Shown: positions 7,272-20,313, counted from the first letter of the stretch. The stretch is DNA of 64,000 nt from Phycisphaerales bacterium (GCA_029260515.1 JAJDDC010000040.1:124001-188000); one strand, 5' to 3'. The notes: generated by a model not told the origin, from the letters alone. A program made the numbers and translations.

Positions 7272-8126
7272 TCATTCCCCCGGCTTGATGAACCGCGGTT
7301 CGCCGGTGTACACGTTGTCCTCCCGGTCCGACGGGTCGGCGTCCGGGCCCATCGAGTAGAAGTACGGGCGCCCGCTGACGCACTCGCCCCCGTCGCCGTC
7401 GCCCGGGATCAGGGCCTGGAACGTCGAGCACACCGCCGGGTCCCGCTCCCGCTCCGTGATGTAGTTCCGCCGGACGCGCATGAACGCGAGTTCCTGGTAG
7501 AACGCGGGATTCTCGCCGAAGAAGTACCCGTTGTTCGCCGGGCTCGAGCCCCGCATCCGGACGGGCGAGCCCTTCTGGCAATCGGGGCGGGGCTCATCGA
7601 CGATCTCGCCGTCGAAGTTCGGGTGCACGTACCGGATCGGCTGGCCCCACGCGTCGAAGACGGTCAGCAGCTCGGGCTGCTCGTCGCCGACGCCGACCTG
7701 GCCGCCGCCGCTGGCGGGCGTGTAGAGGCGGACGAACTCCGACCCGAGCCCCTCGGCCACGCCGTACGCGCTCGAGTAGTCCTTTGCCTGCAGCATGAAC
7801 AGCCCGACGGAGTTGACAACCGTCGCCCCATTGGTGGTGGGCACGACGCCGTCGATGATCGGGAAGTTGCGGTTGCCAACGCTCGTGTTTTCTTCGTAGG
7901 CGACGGACGCGGTGGGCCGGTCCTCGCCGCTGTCGGCGATGTAGTTGCTCAGCGACGTGTCCAGCGCCCGGATCACATCCCTGGTCGTATTGGCCCGCGA
8001 GGTTGTCGTCACACGCGCGCCGACCGCGACCACGAGCGTCACCAGTATGCCCACGATGATGATCACCACGAGCATCTCGATGAGCGTGAAGCCGCGGGCG
8101 CCCGCTCGGCGGGGGGTCCGGGTCAT
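7272..8126 (-). CDS. Type II/IV pseudopilin-like protein
   Basis: A 284-residue protein with a class III signal peptide: short basic leader MTRTPRRAGARG, then cleavage before FTLIEMLVVIIIVGILVTLVV, with the glutamate at +5. After the hydrophobic helix comes a large globular domain (YYSSAYGVAEGLGSEF, GQPIRYVHPNFDGEIV) typical of planctomycete prepilin N-methylation-domain proteins. A GDGDGGEC stretch near the C-terminus could bind metal. It is processed by prepilin peptidase and assembled into a pilus or pseudopilus at the inner membrane. It lies downstream of secA on the same strand (gap 144 bases) and far from the pilin/secretin cluster at 49-55 kb, so it may serve a different assembly. Confidence 0.8.
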   Translation of the reverse strand: MTRTPRRAGARGFTLIEMLVVIIIVGILVTLVVAVGARVTTTSRANTTRDVIRALDTSLSNYIADSGEDRPTASVAYEENTSVGNRNFPIIDGVVPTTNGATVVNSVGLFMLQAKDYSSAYGVAEGLGSEFVRLYTPASGGGQVGVGDEQPELLTVFDAWGQPIRYVHPNFDGEIVDEPRPDCQKGSPVRMRGSSPANNGYFFGENPAFYQELAFMRVRRNYITERERDPAVCSTFQALIPGDGDGGECVSGRPYFYSMGPDADPSDREDNVYTGEPRFIKPGE

Positions 8127-8270
8127 TGGGCAGATCCTCCTGAGCCGCTGGGTGCGGCGTCCCGACGGCGTGCCGATGATGCCCCGGCGACGCCTGGTCG
8201 CTTCGAGCGGGCCGGCGCCCGCGTCCCACCGCCGGGCAGACTATACGAGCCGGCGCTCCGCCCTGATCCG

Positions 8271-12374
<4,104 letters not shown>

Positions 12375-12559
12375 TGCCTTGGCCTTCCGGGGCGGGGGCG
12401 CCGCCCTCTCGGTACGCGCGGGCACGGAGGCCACACGCAGCTAGAAATCTTCATGCAGCGCCCGCCCGACGCGATGAACAGCCCGCGGCGGGCACGACGC
12501 GATCCATCTCGATGTTCACTGAACTACCGCCACGCGAGCACGCGGCGACCGACGCAGCC

Positions 12560-12946
12560 TCAGGCCAGCGTCGGGGGCGGCAGGTCCAGCAGCCACACCC
12601 CGAGGGGCGCCACCGGCCCGGGCACGCTCTCGGGCGTCGAAACGCTCGGCGACGCCTCGCCCGTGATCCCAGAGGCGACCCGAGTCGCCTCGCCCTCGGT
12701 CTCGCGCCGTTCGACCAGATCGCGGATGACCCGGACGACCTCTGTCGGCAGCCGCCGCAGGCAGACCCGCTCGCCACCCAGCGTCCCGACGGACGCCAGG
12801 GCCGATTCGGCCCCGACAACAAGCTGCACCGAGATCGTCAGCAGCACCAGCAGCGACAAACCGCCGCCGGCGCCCCTCGACTCGCCGCGATTTCCGGATC
12901 GCTCGATCACGCCCACAAGTATCGGCCCGCCAACGCCCCCGAGCAA
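12560..12946 (-). CDS. Hypothetical protein with one N-terminal membrane segment
   Basis: A 128-residue frame with strong GC bias at third codon positions, which supports real coding. After a short polar N-terminus there is one hydrophobic helix (GGGLSLLVLLTISVQLVVGA, about 27-46). A helical segment LPTEVVRVIRDLVERRETEGEA and a Ser/Pro-rich tail ending APLGVWLLDLPPPTLA follow. I do not recognise a family. It lies upstream of secA on the same strand. The start is uncertain: a GTG at about codon 13 would also leave a membrane anchor. Confidence 0.45.
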   Translation of the reverse strand: MLGGVGGPILVGVIERSGNRGESRGAGGGLSLLVLLTISVQLVVGAESALASVGTLGGERVCLRRLPTEVVRVIRDLVERRETEGEATRVASGITGEASPSVSTPESVPGPVAPLGVWLLDLPPPTLA

Positions 12947-13077
12947 CCCGAGCCCGCGATCTGGTCCCCACCCGCCCGCCGAGCCGCGCCGAGATTCCAG
13001 CCACCCGCCCGCCAGGCCCGATACTCACGACGCACGAGCCCGCAGGAAGGCCCGCCCGACGGTACAGTCCCCCCCTC

Positions 13078-13470
13078 ATGGCCCCCGACAAGGACGTTGC
13101 CGAGATGGTCGCTACCCGCCAAGCCCTCCTCCCAACCCGCGAATCGCTCACCCACAAGTTCACCATCGCCGGGCACGAGGGCTACCTCACCATCGGGCTC
13201 TACCCCGACGGCCAGCCGGGCGAGATCTTCATCAAGATCTCCAAAGAGGGCTCCGCGATCTCGGGCATGTGCCAGGCGTTCTGCCGCGCCTTCTCGATCG
13301 CACTCCAGTTCGGCCTCACCGTCGAGGACGCCGTCGCACGATTCAAGGGCATGCGCTTCGAGCCCATGGGCGCCACGAGCAACCCGGACATCCCCGAGGC
13401 CCAGTCGATCGCCGACTACGTCGCCCGGTACCTGGAACTCGAGTACACAGACAACCCGACCCGACGTTGA
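13078..13470 (+). CDS. Stand-alone TSCPD-domain protein
   Basis: A 130-residue protein made almost wholly of the domain found at the C-terminus of B12-dependent (class II) ribonucleotide reductases: LPTRESLTHKFTIAGHEGYLT, PDGQPGEIFIKISKEGSAISG, ALQFGLTVEDAVARFKGMRFEP.G and a final SIADYVARYLELEY. No reductase catalytic domain is encoded nearby. Stand-alone versions may act as a separate reductase subunit or regulator. That role is inferred from the family; the sequence shows only the domain. It is divergent from the hypothetical gene and secA upstream. Confidence 0.8.
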   Translation: MAPDKDVAEMVATRQALLPTRESLTHKFTIAGHEGYLTIGLYPDGQPGEIFIKISKEGSAISGMCQAFCRAFSIALQFGLTVEDAVARFKGMRFEPMGATSNPDIPEAQSIADYVARYLELEYTDNPTRR

Positions 13471-13583
13471 GCCCTCCCCTCGGCGGAGCCGGTTTCCAAC
13501 CGGAACAACGCACTCTGCACACGGCTCCACAACTGACCCGGGTGGGCAGCCGTGCTGTCTCGCAACACACCCAACGAGTGCCA

Positions 13584-14555
13584 CTACACCACCCGGTTCG
13601 CAGGCTCCTCACCCCGCAACACCGCCGCGACGTTCGCGCACGCCATCGCCGCCATCTCGCGCCTGTACCGGTCCTCGGCGCTGCCGATGTGCGGTGTCAT
13701 CACAACGTTCTTCAGCCCCACCAGCCCCGGGTGCACCCGCGGCTCCTTCTCGAGCACGTCCAGCCCCGCGCCCCAGATCCGCCCCTCGCCGAGCGCCTCC
13801 GCCAGCGCCCCCTCGTCGATGATCGCCCCCCGTGCCGTGTTCACCACGATCGCCCGCCCCTTCATCCGCCCGATCGCCTCGGCGCCGATCAGCCCCCGGG
13901 TCTCGGGCGTCAGCGGGCAATGCACGCTCACCACGTCCGCCTGCGCGAGCCCGTCCTCGAGCGACACCCTCTGGGCGCACATCGGCGCCTGCTCGAACGC
14001 CCAGTGCCGCGACCGCGCCATGTACTCAACCCGCATCCCGAAGGCCATCGCCCGCGTCGCCGTTGCGTACCCGATCCGCCCCGCGCCGACGATCAAGAGC
14101 GTCCGCCCGTTCAGGTCCAGCCCGATGAAATCCGCAGGGCCCAGTGTCCCGTGCTCGGCCCACGCCCCCGAACGGGCGTACGCGTCGCCCTCGACCACAC
14201 GCCTCGCCACGGCGAGCATCAACGCAATCGCCATGTTCGCCGTCCCCTCCGTGACGGCGTCGGGCGTATTCGTCACCACCACGCCCCGCTTGCGGCACGC
14301 CTCCAGGTCGATGTTGTCCACACCGACAGCGTGGTTGGCAACGACCCGCAGCCCCCCCCCGGCCGCGTCGAGCAGCTTGTCGTCCACCCGCTCGCTCACC
14401 CACGTGATCAGCCCCGCCGCCCCTCGGACGAACGCGAGCAGCTCCTCGCGCGGCATGTCCCGCTCGCCGCCGATCCTGACCTCGGCGCCCGGGACCTCGA
14501 CGTCCCCCAGCAGCCTCCGTGTCACCGCCACCACCAGCCTCGTGTCTGGGCTCAT
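13584..14555 (-). CDS. D-2-hydroxyacid dehydrogenase (glyoxylate/hydroxypyruvate reductase type)
   Basis: A 323-residue NAD(P)-dependent dehydrogenase. Residues about 1-100 hold half of the substrate domain (WVSERVDDKLLDAA, VANHAVGVDNIDLEACRKRG). The Rossmann domain has GAGRIG. The catalytic residues are visible: arginine in VVNTARGAIIDE, glutamate in the LDVLEKEP region, and histidine in TPHIGSA. The family reduces glyoxylate or hydroxypyruvate, or oxidises D-2-hydroxyacids; the substrate is not settled by sequence. The ATG at 14555 matches the family's N-terminus. Only 55 bases separate it from the divergent phosphoesterase gene. Confidence 0.88.
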   Translation of the reverse strand: MSPDTRLVVAVTRRLLGDVEVPGAEVRIGGERDMPREELLAFVRGAAGLITWVSERVDDKLLDAAGGGLRVVANHAVGVDNIDLEACRKRGVVVTNTPDAVTEGTANMAIALMLAVARRVVEGDAYARSGAWAEHGTLGPADFIGLDLNGRTLLIVGAGRIGYATATRAMAFGMRVEYMARSRHWAFEQAPMCAQRVSLEDGLAQADVVSVHCPLTPETRGLIGAEAIGRMKGRAIVVNTARGAIIDEGALAEALGEGRIWGAGLDVLEKEPRVHPGLVGLKNVVMTPHIGSAEDRYRREMAAMACANVAAVLRGEEPANRVV

Positions 14556-14610
14556 GCGGTAAGGTATCCCGCCCCAGGCCAGGACGGCCGCCCCAGAGCC
14601 CGGAACCGCC

Positions 14611-15465
14611 ATGGACGCGCCCCCCGAACCCGATGCACTCGCCCGTCCTCTCCGAATCCTCGCCTGGAACATCCAGCACGGCGGCGGCCCGCGCCGCTCC
14701 CCTCTCATCGCGTTGGCGCTGCTCGAGGCCTCCCCCGACATCGTGGTCCTGACAGAGTTCCGTGGCGCACGGGGGGGGCAGATCGCCGGGGTCCTCCACG
14801 ACCACGGCCTCGCGTACCACGCCTGCTCGCCCCGCGAGCCCACCAAGAACGCCGTCTGCCTGTGCTCGCGATGGCCCATCGCAGCCGCGCCGGACGCGGA
14901 CATGTTCGTTGACCAAGCCGGCCTTGCCCATCGCTGGCTCGACGCCTCGATCCCCGAACTCTCGCTCCGGATCACGGGTGTCCATGTCCCGGACGCGGCC
15001 CGCTCCGACGCCCGGGCCATGGCGCGCAAGAGTCTATTCTGGCAGCGGTTGAACCGATCCGCGGCGGCCTCGGTCGGCGAGGACCGCGTCGTGATTGGCG
15101 ACTACAACACCGGTCGCCCCGCCCTAGACGAGTCGGGACGCACACTCACCTCCGCCGCCCATCTCGGGCGTCTGGAAACGATTGGCTTCGCGGATGCGTT
15201 CCGGTCATTGCACGCGTTGACCCGCGAGTACACCTGGCACAGCCCCACCGGCTCGGGCTTCCGCCTCGACCACGCCTACGTCTCGCCCACGCTCCGGGGG
15301 CGCCTCAGGCGGTGCGACTACCTGCACGAACACCGCCTTTCGGGGCTGTCGGATCACGCCTCGCTGGTGCTCGAACTGGGGGGCGCCGAGGAACGAAACA
15401 GCGTATCCGGGACCGCCACGGGCGATCCGGCCCGGCGCCACCCCGAAAAAAGCCTAGAAAAATAG
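14611..15465 (+). CDS. Endonuclease/exonuclease/phosphatase-family protein
   Basis: A 284-residue protein of the EEP (DNase I-like) superfamily. Motifs in order: ILAWNIQHGGG near the N-terminus, VVLTEFRG (metal-binding glutamate), ITGVHVPDAA, VIGDYNTG (the Asn-bearing box), and FRLDHAYVSP and LSDHASLVLEL (the Asp-His pair). There is no signal peptide, so it is cytoplasmic. Substrates of this superfamily range from DNA to phosphoinositides and cannot be read from sequence; an exodeoxyribonuclease III-like DNA-repair role is one option. The C-terminal 25 residues are charged and probably disordered. Confidence 0.8.
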   Translation: MDAPPEPDALARPLRILAWNIQHGGGPRRSPLIALALLEASPDIVVLTEFRGARGGQIAGVLHDHGLAYHACSPREPTKNAVCLCSRWPIAAAPDADMFVDQAGLAHRWLDASIPELSLRITGVHVPDAARSDARAMARKSLFWQRLNRSAAASVGEDRVVIGDYNTGRPALDESGRTLTSAAHLGRLETIGFADAFRSLHALTREYTWHSPTGSGFRLDHAYVSPTLRGRLRRCDYLHEHRLSGLSDHASLVLELGGAEERNSVSGTATGDPARRHPEKSLEK

Positions 15466-15487
15466 GATAAATCAGGGCCTCACCGAC

Positions 15488-15515
15488 TTGCCGGTCCGAG
15501 AATACGCGGTATAAC
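15488..15515 (+). promoter_or_regulatory. Promoter candidate for the HU gene
   Basis: TTGCCG and TATAAC are separated by 16 bases, a good match to the housekeeping sigma consensus for such GC-rich DNA. The pair lies about 130 bases upstream of the HU start. Confidence 0.5.
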
Positions 15516-15644
15516 AAGCCGCGTCAGCTGGCGCGGCGCCCGGGTCCGGGCGTCACGACCGGCTTCTGATGGAGCGACACCGGGTACCCCGCCCGCGCAG
15601 CAAACTCGCGGCGGGGACCACAACAGTCGAGAATGGAGCACGCA

Positions 15645-16079
15645 ATGGCAAAGAGAGCCACACGCAAGAAGACGTCGAAGAAGAAGGCCGTCCGCCGAAC
15701 CAAGACCACCGCGCGCCGCGCGCCGGCCAAGAAAAAGGCCACCACCGCCCGCGCCAAAATCTCATCCGCCCGCGGCAAGCCCCGCAGCAAGTCCGAGATC
15801 TACGGCATCATCGCCGACAACGTCGGCATCTCCAAGCGCGAGGTCGCCGGCGTCTTCGACACCATGGGCCAGATGATCCAGGCCGACCTCAAGAAGGGCG
15901 CCGTCGGAACCTTCAACGTCCCCGGCATGATGAAGGTCCTCGTCCAGCGCAAGCCCGCCACCAAGGCGCGCAAGGGCATCAACCCCTTCACCGGCGAAGA
16001 AACCATCTTCAAGGCCAAGCCCGCACGCAACGTCGTCAAGGTCCGCCCCCTCAAGGGCCTCAAGGACCTCGTCGCCTGA
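15645..16079 (+). CDS. HU-family nucleoid protein with H1-like basic tail
   Basis: A 144-residue protein. Residues 1-45 are a Lys/Arg/Ala/Thr-rich tail (RKKTSKKKAVRRTKTTARRAP) like the eukaryotic histone H1 C-terminus. Residues about 50-140 are an HU/IHF fold (SKSEIYGIIADNVGISKREVAGVFDTMGQMI, followed by GKGTF-like VGTFNVPGM and RKGINPFTGEE). HU proteins bend and compact DNA as dimers; the tail should add non-specific DNA binding. The ATG at 15645 has GGAG nine bases upstream; another ATG four codons earlier is less well placed. A good promoter lies upstream and a terminator follows directly, so the gene is monocistronic. Confidence 0.9.
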   Translation: MAKRATRKKTSKKKAVRRTKTTARRAPAKKKATTARAKISSARGKPRSKSEIYGIIADNVGISKREVAGVFDTMGQMIQADLKKGAVGTFNVPGMMKVLVQRKPATKARKGINPFTGEETIFKAKPARNVVKVRPLKGLKDLVA

Positions 16080-16108
16080 TCGCGAGCGACAGCTCCCGTC
16101 AACACAAG

Positions 16109-16132
16109 AGGCCCGGGCGTTTGCCCGGGCCT
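16109..16132 (+). terminator. Terminator hairpin after the HU gene
   Basis: AGGCCCGGGC-GTTT-GCCCGGGCCT is a perfect ten-base stem 29 bases after the HU stop, followed by CCTTC rather than a U-run. It could also stop the convergent peptidase transcript. Confidence 0.75.
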
Positions 16133-16166
16133 CCTTCAATTCGTCATCAGGCGACTGGTTCACGGT

Positions 16167-18269
16167 TTATGGCCCTCGACGCTTGGCGTTGTTCAAGGCG
16201 GCGCCCAGTTCGTTGATGGCGCCTTCAATCCACCGCGCGAGCATGGCGTGCTGCATCAAGAAGTGCTCGGCGTCCTCCTCGTGCAACGCAAACTCCAGCC
16301 CTGGAAGAACCCACGACGCGTACCCACTGGTCGCATCAGGCCCCGCATATGCGTTGCGAAACCACGGTCGCCCGTCGAAGTCTCCAAACATTTCATCGCA
16401 CCAACTACGCTCGATCGTCCGAATGGGCTCTCTCAGCCGAATCGATTCCTCATCGGGATGGGACTCGGCGACGCTCTCACGCAGCTTGGCACTCACCTGT
16501 TCAAATTGCGCGGCCAACACGGTGAGTCCTTCGAGATTGCTGAGGATCTCCCTGCGGCTGGATTCGTCGAACGGCTCGCTCCGCTTGATCCGCTCTTCCA
16601 GTTGATCGAGCCGATCGATTATGGCCTGGCCATATTGCTCAGGCCGCAGCGCCGCCGCTCCCTCCGAAACCAACCGCGCCGCCACCGCCAGCGTCATCCG
16701 CGTGATCATCAGCGCCGGCTCGTAGTCCTCCCCCACCACCGCCCGGTACCACGCCAGGTCGTCGTACAGCGTGTGGTACGCCGTCCCGCGCGAACCGCTC
16801 CCGCCCAGGCTCATCGACGGCACGCACGCGTGGCACAAAAACCCCACGTGGTCCGACCCCCCGCCCAGGTCGCCGATCTTCGGCCCGCCCTCGCCCGAGC
16901 GTGCCGTCCACTCCTCGAGCACCGACACCGAATCATCGCGCGCCTGCGGCACCTGCCCCGCCGCCGCAAAGATCACGTCGTGCAGCGACGGCGACGCGTT
17001 GGCCCCGAACTTGGGCCCCATCGCCGCCGCGTCCAGGTTGATGTACGCCACCGCGTGCTCGGTGAGCCGCTTCATGTCCCGCTCGACGAACTCGCTCGAG
17101 CCGATGATCCCGTGCTCCTCGGCGCCCCACGCGCAGAACACCACCGACCGCGCCGGTCGCATCCCCTCGCCCGCGAGCCTCGCCATCGCCCGGGCCGCCT
17201 CGATCACGCAGATCAGCCCGCACGCGGGATCCGAGGCCCCGTACCCCCACGCGTCGTGGTGGCACCCGATGAAGACCTCCTCGTCCGGGTACGTCTCGCC
17301 CTCGAGCCGCGCGACGACGTTCCAGATCTCCGTCAACTCGCGGCTCTGCTCGACCTTCAGGTTCACCCGCAGCCCGTCACCGCCCGTCACCATGTACCGC
17401 AGCGCCAATCCCCCCTGCCACTCCTCCGGCGCCTCCTCGCCCTCCATCCGAGACAGGATCTCCTCCGCCGCCCCCCACCCGACAGGCTGCACCGGGATCT
17501 CGGGCAGCCCCACCTCCGACGGGTCGAGCCGCTCCACCCCATCGATCGCCGGCTCGCCCGGCGTCAGCGGGTCGCCCACGTAGTCGAGCGTCTTGATCGA
17601 GCCGCGCTGGATGCTCGTCTCGTTGGCGTACCCGCCCCGGGGATAGGTCAGCCCCTTGCGGTACCCCGCGTCCTCCGGGTCGGTGTAGATGATCAGCCCG
17701 AGGGCGCCGGCTTCTTGTGCGTACTTGGCCTTGTACCCCCGGAAGTTCCCGCCGTACCGCGCGACGACGATCTTGCCCTCGCACGACACGCCCAGGTCTT
17801 CCAGTTTGCGAAAATCCTCGAGCCGCCCGTAGTTGACGTACACCACGCCCGCCGTCACGTCGCCCGAGCCCGAGTACGCGTTCCACCCGCCCCGCAGGTC
17901 CTGGTTCTCGCTGAACTCATCCCCCTCGACCGCCCGCTCGCGGAGCGCCAACTCGACGACCTCGGGCGCGACCACCCGCACCGACGCCTCGCCCGGGCGC
18001 GGCAGGTACACGTCGAACGCCTGCTTCTCGACCTCCAGCCCGAACGACCCGAAAGTCTCGGCGAGCTTCTCGACGAGCCGCCGATCCCCGGGCGTCCCCG
18101 CGTCGTGCGGCTCGCCCGCCGTCCAGTCGTGGTACCCGCGGAGGTTCTCCGCCGAGACCTCCCCAATGAGCGCCTCGGCGTACGCGCCGGCGCCCGCCCG
18201 CTCGTCCTGGGCCGCCGCCAAACCAACCCACACGCCCAGCGCGCACGCCGCGAGCACCATCGACCGCAT
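16167..18269 (-). CDS. Secreted M28 peptidase, glutamate carboxypeptidase II-like
   Basis: A 700-residue protein with an AAGGAGG site before ATG 18269 and a signal peptide MRSMVLAACALGVWVGLAAA. A protease-associated insert lies around 110-260 (VVYVNYGRLEDF, GKIVVARYGGNFRGYKAKYA). The M28 catalytic core has zinc ligands in GCHHDAWGYGASDPACG and the catalytic glutamate pair in CAWGAEEHGIIGSSEF, with a later histidine ligand in YHTLYDD. A C-terminal helical region resembles the transferrin-receptor-like dimerisation domain. This is the layout of folate hydrolase/NAALADase proteins, which trim C-terminal acidic residues from peptides. Likely periplasmic. It follows cstA on the same strand with a 55-base gap; CstA is linked to peptide uptake, so joint use of peptides is plausible. 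Confidence 0.88.
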   Translation of the reverse strand: MRSMVLAACALGVWVGLAAAQDERAGAGAYAEALIGEVSAENLRGYHDWTAGEPHDAGTPGDRRLVEKLAETFGSFGLEVEKQAFDVYLPRPGEASVRVVAPEVVELALRERAVEGDEFSENQDLRGGWNAYSGSGDVTAGVVYVNYGRLEDFRKLEDLGVSCEGKIVVARYGGNFRGYKAKYAQEAGALGLIIYTDPEDAGYRKGLTYPRGGYANETSIQRGSIKTLDYVGDPLTPGEPAIDGVERLDPSEVGLPEIPVQPVGWGAAEEILSRMEGEEAPEEWQGGLALRYMVTGGDGLRVNLKVEQSRELTEIWNVVARLEGETYPDEEVFIGCHHDAWGYGASDPACGLICVIEAARAMARLAGEGMRPARSVVFCAWGAEEHGIIGSSEFVERDMKRLTEHAVAYINLDAAAMGPKFGANASPSLHDVIFAAAGQVPQARDDSVSVLEEWTARSGEGGPKIGDLGGGSDHVGFLCHACVPSMSLGGSGSRGTAYHTLYDDLAWYRAVVGEDYEPALMITRMTLAVAARLVSEGAAALRPEQYGQAIIDRLDQLEERIKRSEPFDESSRREILSNLEGLTVLAAQFEQVSAKLRESVAESHPDEESIRLREPIRTIERSWCDEMFGDFDGRPWFRNAYAGPDATSGYASWVLPGLEFALHEEDAEHFLMQHAMLARWIEGAINELGAALNNAKRRGP

Positions 18270-18324
18270 ACCGACCTCCTTCGATCCTCGGTGGGACACG
18301 CGTCCCGCCTGTCTCCTCCCAACC

Positions 18325-20313
18325 CTACTCTCCACCCCCGCGAGACCCGCCCGCATCCACCAGCGGCTCGTACCGGAACATCAAACGGGCCGCCTCGACC
18401 ACGATCCAGACCTCCATCGCCAGCATCGCGACGCCCACGCCCAAGAGCAACCAGTTCGGCTCGGGCGGCGCAAAGTGCCTGACCAGCTCCACGATCGCCC
18501 ACCCCGTCATCGCGAGCATGAACACCATCGGCCCCGCCGTCACCCACCGCGGACGCCCCGTCTTGACCAGCCAGACCGTCAGCACCAGCAGCGCCAACCC
18601 GCCGAGCAACTGATTCGTCGCCCCGAACACGGGCCACAGGATCAGCCCGCCAAGCCCCGCCTCATCCCACTTGAAGAGCACCCAGAGACCTCCACCGATG
18701 TCCGTTGGCCAGCGTGCCCCCCCCATCGGTGGCATTCCCTCGTGCGGCCAGTACCGCACGTATCCGATGCCGTCACTGAGCGCCAACGCTCCGGCGCTGA
18801 GCACGGCGATTCCCGTCGCCACAAACCGATTGGCGATGAGGCCCCGAATACCTCTCAACCTACGCCAAGTGTTCCGTCCGGCCTCGCCGCATTCCGGGCA
18901 GGTCGAGTCCTGTTCCAGCCCGCTCACGTCGTATCCGCACGCCCGGCAGACCTCACCCGCCGTGATCGTCCGGTTCCCCGTGAACAGCTCCGCGATCACG
19001 TACCGCTGCAGGCGACACGCCGAGTCCATCGTCGTCGCCGCGAACGACGCGACGAAGACTCCCATGATCGCCACACCGAGCGACTTCGAGACCCCGACCG
19101 CCGCGATCATGTTTGCCGCGCCCTGAATAAACGGCGCCAGCTTCTCCCCAAGCCCCTTGTCCCCGGTCCAAGACTGATAGGAGTTGTGCCAGGCATCAAC
19201 GCCCGTCGCGGTACCAAACTCATCCGTGGAGCCGAGCCCAATCCCCGCCACGCACGCCAAGATCACCAGCACCGCCAAAAACCCCTCCGTCAGCATCGCC
19301 CCATACCCGACGTACTGCGCGTCCCCCTCGCTCCGAAGCTGGCGGCTCGAGCAACCGCTCGCCACCAGGCAGTGGAACCCGCTGATCGCCCCGCACGCGA
19401 TCGTCACGAACAGGAACGGCAGGAACGACGGCACCCACCCCCCCTCGACCGCCGGCTCGGGCGCAAAGTTCACCGCATCAGCCACAATCGGCGGGTGCGC
19501 CACCACCAGCCCCACCAGCAGCAGCCCCATCGCGACCAGCAGTTGCCACGTGTTGATGTAGTCCCGCGGCTGCAGCAACCACTGCACCGGCAGCACGCTC
19601 GCCACGAACACATACCCCAGCAGCACCAGCGTCCAGAACCCGATCGCCGAGATGTGGTTCGTGACGCCGGCTGGCAGCGTGAGCTGCGCCCACGCGTAGT
19701 TCGCGCTCAGCGCGATCGTCGCGTACATCAGCCCCACCGCGACGACCGTCCCGAGCAGCAGGCTCCCCCCCCGCTTCATCCAGATCCCGAGCCCGATCGC
19801 GATCGGAATCTGCAGCATCACCGGCAGCACACTCGACGGGAAAATCGAAAACACCGCCGCGATTACCAGCCCGAACACCGCCAGCACGATCCACAGCCCC
19901 ATGACGACCACCAGCAGGAACAGCAGCCGCACCCGCGGGTTCACCACGTCCCCCGCCAGGTCCGCGATCGTCCGCCCCCTGTGCCGCATCGAGATCACCA
20001 GCGACCCGAAGTCGTGCACCGCCCCCATGACGATCGAGCCGACCAAGACCCAGACCAGCGCCGGGACCCACCCCCACACCACCGCGACCGCCGGCCCCAC
20101 GATCGGGCCCGTGCCGGCGATCGACGTGAAGTGGTGCCCGAACACCAGCTCCTTGCGCGACGGCACGAAGTCCACCCCGTCGCACAGCTCCTCGCTCGGC
20201 GCCGTCCGCGTCGGGTCGAGGCGGAACACCCGCCGCGCCAGGTACCGCCCGTACGTCCGGTACGCGACGATGTAGAGCACGAAGCTGCCGAGCGCGATGA
20301 GAACCGTCAGCAT
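18325..20313 (-). CDS. cstA: CstA-family peptide/pyruvate transporter with zinc-ribbon insert
   Basis: A 662-residue polytopic membrane protein of the carbon-starvation family. FGHHFTSIAGTGPIVGPAVAVVWGW, VHDFGSLVISMRHRGRTIADLAGD and ISGFHCLVASGCSSRQLRSE are hallmark segments. The family imports peptides or pyruvate under carbon limitation. A hydrophilic loop at about residues 453-475 carries CRACGYDVSGLEQDSTCPECG, two CxxC pairs that form a zinc ribbon of a type common in planctomycete proteins and not part of ordinary CstA. The ATG at 20313 begins the first membrane helix directly. It is divergent from psuG (102 bases) and probably co-transcribed with the M28 peptidase. Confidence 0.9.
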   Translation of the reverse strand: MLTVLIALGSFVLYIVAYRTYGRYLARRVFRLDPTRTAPSEELCDGVDFVPSRKELVFGHHFTSIAGTGPIVGPAVAVVWGWVPALVWVLVGSIVMGAVHDFGSLVISMRHRGRTIADLAGDVVNPRVRLLFLLVVVMGLWIVLAVFGLVIAAVFSIFPSSVLPVMLQIPIAIGLGIWMKRGGSLLLGTVVAVGLMYATIALSANYAWAQLTLPAGVTNHISAIGFWTLVLLGYVFVASVLPVQWLLQPRDYINTWQLLVAMGLLLVGLVVAHPPIVADAVNFAPEPAVEGGWVPSFLPFLFVTIACGAISGFHCLVASGCSSRQLRSEGDAQYVGYGAMLTEGFLAVLVILACVAGIGLGSTDEFGTATGVDAWHNSYQSWTGDKGLGEKLAPFIQGAANMIAAVGVSKSLGVAIMGVFVASFAATTMDSACRLQRYVIAELFTGNRTITAGEVCRACGYDVSGLEQDSTCPECGEAGRNTWRRLRGIRGLIANRFVATGIAVLSAGALALSDGIGYVRYWPHEGMPPMGGARWPTDIGGGLWVLFKWDEAGLGGLILWPVFGATNQLLGGLALLVLTVWLVKTGRPRWVTAGPMVFMLAMTGWAIVELVRHFAPPEPNWLLLGVGVAMLAMEVWIVVEAARLMFRYEPLVDAGGSRGGGE

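Noticed and set aside
16248-18482. A 744-codon plus-strand frame opposite the M28 peptidase
   Set aside because: Arg/His/Pro-rich shadow that crosses the peptidase-cstA boundary; no start signal.
18886-18955. Two fused or frameshifted genes at the CstA zinc ribbon
   Set aside because: Membrane segments on both sides align with CstA in one unbroken frame; an insertion explains it better.
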